A stretch of 64,000 bases of DNA from Cordylochernes scorpioides. Lineage: Eukaryota > Arthropoda > Arachnida > Pseudoscorpiones > Chernetidae. Both the position numbers and the translations under genes were made by a program. The notes under the pieces were generated by a model. That model was not told the DNA's origin. It saw only the letters and a list, made by a program, of their open reading frames with translations, and ran no database searches. Location: assembly GCA_030710605.1 (NCBI GenBank), contig CP092882.1:17480316-17544315 (forward strand), written 5' to 3'. Shown here piece by piece: positions 61,063 to 64,000 of the stretch (position 1 is the first letter of the stretch; each line of letters starts with the position of its first letter).

Positions 61063-61285
61063 ATGTAAGTTGTATATGTATAAATTTCTACAGCAAGACA
61101 ATTTTATTATATAAAATCTCTCTTGAGAGTTTTCCTGTCTTAGGAATACATTTTTGAGGAGAACTCTTTTTCCATTAATTTGGGTTTCTAAGATATCTGA
61201 CCCAGTATAACTCATTCATTTCTCAATTTGTAGGCTCCCATAAACCTAAATGTTTGAATAACCAATTGTGCCTAACACACTATAG

Positions 61286-61707
61286 GTCTTATTATTACCT
61301 TGTGTTTATAATCTATAATTCAAATAGTTCATCTTCTTGGACCTATCCTTATTATTTAGATCTACATCAAAAGTAATGCTTTTTTTTAGCAATTTATTTA
61401 TAATTTATCCAATTTTATCTTGATGGGCCTTCATTCTAACTTTCAGGTCTTATTATTACCTTGTGTTTATAATCTATAATTCAAATTGTGTATTATCATT
61501 ACAATCTAATGTATTAAATGTAGCCAGAGGGAAATGACGGCTGTTGCATCCTGACAGATCATATGATGATACTAGCCATGCACCTTCATCTTCTTGGACC
61601 TATCCTTATTATTTAAATCTACATCAAAAGTAATGCTTTTTTTTAGCAATTTATTTATAATTTATCCAATTTTATCTCTTGATGGGCCCCTTCATTCTAA
61701 CTTTCAT
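61286..61707 (+). repeat. Imperfect tandem duplication
   Basis: Unit 1 (61286-61445) and unit 2 (61446-61707) both begin GGTCTTATTATTACCTTGTG and end TTCATTCTAACTTTCA. Unit 2 has about 105 bp (61488-61590) in its middle that unit 1 lacks. Either unit 1 lost the block or unit 2 gained it. Confidence 0.8.
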
Positions 61708-62030
61708 CTCTTCATATTAAGTAATTTGTAAAAACAACTTGCAAAATTTGATGGAGAGAAAAAAAAAATTGCCCCTAAAATAATTTTTAATCTTCAACAA
61801 ACCTTATAATGAATGCAAGGTATCCTTCTGCTCAAGAGCTGACATGACACAATATTTCTCATACCTATTTAACATTTTTTTTTTTTTACGATGACTTAAC
61901 ATTTTTTGACAAGGTTGTTAAACTTTACATGATTGTTAATGGTTACGTGATAAAGTAATCCCAGAGGGACATTTGGGAATCTTGGAGTCCATTTGGTATA
62001 TGTGAAACCTTCCAAAATTTATGTTTTAAG

Positions 62031-62323
62031 TGGGGGTCGGTGGAAGGCTGGTTAAACCGTTTGGTTTTCGACCACTACGACCCGGGTTCGATTCCCGCAT
62101 TGGACAAAAATGCTCCAATGGCCCACCGATTCTTGCAAAAGTCCAACCCCACCAGCGAGTGCAAGTAACCAAACAGGGCTCTGGCATATTTGTAAGTGCA
62201 AAGTCGAACTGCTTTCACATGTGTAGACATGTGGTGCGCTTACAGTAAAAAGCAGTCGCTAACTACCCACCATGATTATCATGGCCTGTACCACGTGTAC
62301 TAGGGATAAGCAAAAAAAAAAAA
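62031..62323 (+). mobile_element. SINE-1, complete copy with poly(A)
   Basis: Same element as 13836-14138. tRNA-like head GTCGGTGGAAGGCTGG and box B GGTTCGATTCC, body with CCACCGATTCTTGC and CCATGATTATCATGG, then GGGATAAGC and 13 A. Flanked by ATGTTTTAAG on the left (62021-62030) and ATGTTTAAG on the right (62324-62332), a probable target duplication with one T difference. Confidence 0.88.
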
Positions 62324-62332
62324 ATGTTTAAG

Positions 62333-63005
62333 AGCCTGGAAACCTTTTTTGATAAAGTGACAAATCACAGTTAAGTGAGGGTTGAAAAATGTTTGTAGTT
62401 CCTGTAAGCTGTTTATTTTTGGTGCTTACAATGTGGGCACCTTTTGATTACTTTACAATCCCCCATAAGGCAATAAGACCAAATAAATAAATAATGTGTA
62501 ACAATGCTGTTACAGAAATGTTGCATGCTATTTTATTTATTTGAATTTGATCTTATTTCTGTTTTTTTAATCTATAAAACAAAAATTGTACCTAATCATT
62601 TACAAACCCCCCACTAAGAGAATTAAGAGCATAGAGGATTCAATTTTATTACCTATAGGTTTTCCATTGAGAACTAGATCCACGAGAGATTGTGATTGTT
62701 TTAAACTGCAATTTAAACTATTATTTTCCAATACATGCGTTGTAATAATTTTTCAGGTGTATATATTCGCTAAATATCAAAATTTATTAGGAAAAAGTAT
62801 ATTGTGCACTTGAACCTTGCTGACAACTTTCTATAATCTATCAGAAAGAAAAAAAACTTAACTGAATATTGCTTTATCATTTTTGGAATTTGGCAGTGAA
62901 GGAAATGGAAGTTTGCAGTACTCAGATTGAGAGATAATCAATTGACCCTACTGGAGGAGAGATAAAATTTGGAGAATATGAAGAGGTAAAGGTAGATAGC
63001 AATAT
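62333..63005. other. AT-rich DNA, nothing recognised
   Basis: Open frames are short and without motifs. No RNA gene or element structure seen. Confidence 0.4.
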
Positions 63006-63007
63006 CA

Positions 63008-63062
63008 ACACAACAAAAAGCTTTTATTTAGGGTCACTGACCCTATACAGGATTCACCAGAG
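63008..63062 (-). mobile_element. LINE 3' end with terminal hairpin
   Basis: On the minus strand: GGTGAATCCTGTATAGGG, hairpin AGGGTCA paired with TGACCCT (63030-63044), then AAATAAAAGC. It is a relative of 13490-13562 with a different but equally well paired hairpin. Confidence 0.45.
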
Positions 63063-63627
63063 GTATGCATAAGAACAAAGCAGTGAGACAAAGGAAACAA
63101 CGATATAGACAGAAGAAAAAGAATAAGAAAAAACAAGAAAGAGGGAAGCAAGAAAAACAACACAAAAAGAGTAGCAGTAAGAAAGTGAGGAGTGAGTGTC
63201 GCTTGGCCTTCTTCTGAGATAGGGACTTGTGGAAACCATAAAACGCCGTAGCAATAGGTAGATAGCAATATAGAAATTTTAGAACATCTAAACTCTCTCT
63301 TGTTTGAAGAGTCTTTATTTAATCTTTAAAAATACAAACTATAATGAGAAGGCTCTAAGAAACAACTGTTTTCTAATGAAAAACCTGACTACAAGAAAAC
63401 ACCTTTCTGATCCTTCTAATAGAATGATCTGGAATTAGGAAGTACAAAGAGTATTGTTCAGAACAAGATGAAATGGTGCTTTCATGATAGTTGAATCTCC
63501 ATATCAGAGATGGCACTTACCCTGTTAAAACTACAATATTAAGAACCTATACTTTTAGGAACAAATTTCCCTCCTCCTCTCTCCAAAAAAAATATAGTTG
63601 ATTAAAAAAAAAAACAACTCTTTGATT

Positions 63628-63800
63628 TTACGATGCACTAGCGGGCCATCTGTTATCAAATTACGAAACTATTTTAGACGCGTAATATTCTTTTTAAAAT
63701 AAAACAATTTCTACTGCCCTTACTGCAATGGAAAAATTAAAGGGAGGGCCTGGCTCATCAGTGGTGAACCCTCCCAGCGGTTTCGCCAGTTTAATTCTTT
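63628..63800 (-). mobile_element. Family E copy, arm and core
   Basis: Arm with GGCCATCTGTTATCAAATTA and TCTACTGCCCTTACTGCAAT, then the core with TCATCAGTGGTGAACCC and GCGGTTTCGCCAG. In the core, stem II reads CTGGC and GCCAG in place of TTGGC and GCCAA, a compensatory change. The first strand (GGTC) is missing. Confidence 0.6.
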
Positions 63801-63924
63801 GATTTTATGTTCACATGACCAGAATCTAAGACTATAATTCTGAAAATATCACTGTGGGACTATAGAAATGACACCAATAGTTTGACTTACTCAAATTACT
63901 TTTCAATACTTTTTTTTTTTTAAA

Positions 63925-64000
63925 TAGAACCTCCCTGTAAAGGACACCTAATTGCAGAGCCAAAGTATCCTTTGAAGAGAGGTGTCCTCTTACTGGAGAG
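63925..64000. repeat. Possible pogo-type MITE, cut by the window end
   Basis: AACCTCCCTGTAAAGGACACC and, inverted, AGAGGTGTCCTC near 63980 suggest the start of a palindromic MITE whose right end is outside the window. Confidence 0.3.

Overview
The window is AT-rich eukaryotic intergenic DNA built almost entirely from transposable elements. No exon of a host protein-coding gene could be supported. The element set (R1/I-type LINEs with endonuclease and RNase H, Ty3/gypsy and copia LTR elements, Tc1, mariner and pogo/Tigger DNA transposons, tRNA-derived SINEs and many short foldback repeats) and the general base composition suggest an invertebrate, most likely an arthropod. Species is not determinable from what I can see. 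All comparisons below were made by eye.

Layout. 0-8 kb: AT-rich DNA with short foldbacks, a 69-bp tandem array and LINE tails. 8-11.2 kb: a SINE trimer and a foldback (family H) split by a 5'-truncated LINE. 11.2-16.4 kb: LINE scraps, a 20-bp minisatellite, SINE-1 and foldbacks. 16.4-19.1 and 25.7-28.7 kb: two copies of one non-coding LTR retrotransposon family. 19.45-23.9 kb: a Tigger element with perfect 23-bp terminal repeats, carrying a broken Tc1. 24.1-24.4 kb: a foldback around a tRNA-Thr-like sequence. 28.7-31.2 kb: featureless AT-rich DNA. 31.6-33.6 kb: mariner, SINE and Tc1 remnants. 34.2-50.85 kb: one stack of nested insertions. 50.9-64 kb: more foldbacks, a copia gag fragment, a second SINE-1 and long AT-rich stretches.

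The nest at 34.2-50.85 kb can be read from target-site duplications (TSDs). A family-H foldback was cut at a TA by a mariner with about 430-bp inverted repeats. The mariner was cut by an I/Jockey-like LINE (8-bp TSD). The LINE was cut by a decayed gypsy element (5-bp TSD, GTTAA). Its 3' LTR was cut by a family-R repeat. The tail of that repeat took both a family-E foldback (12-bp TSD) and a complete 5,186-bp gypsy element with apparently identical 340-bp LTRs (4-bp TSD, ATAT). The intact gypsy element has gag and pol open, a UUUAAAC slippery site directly before the gag stop, the gag start inside the 5' LTR and the pol stop inside the 3' LTR.

The most interesting signal is a set of self-cleaving RNA motifs. 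Foldback family F carries complete minimal type-I hammerhead ribozymes (four good copies). Family G carries another. Family H carries a hammerhead-shaped fold in which the C3-G8 core pair appears as U3-A8. Family E carries all three hammerhead strands in a non-canonical linear order that would need a pseudoknot. Two E copies have 12-13 bp TSDs, so these foldbacks are probably copied through RNA, as in Penelope-like elements, which are known to carry such ribozymes. No Penelope reverse transcriptase is visible here, so they are presumably non-autonomous.
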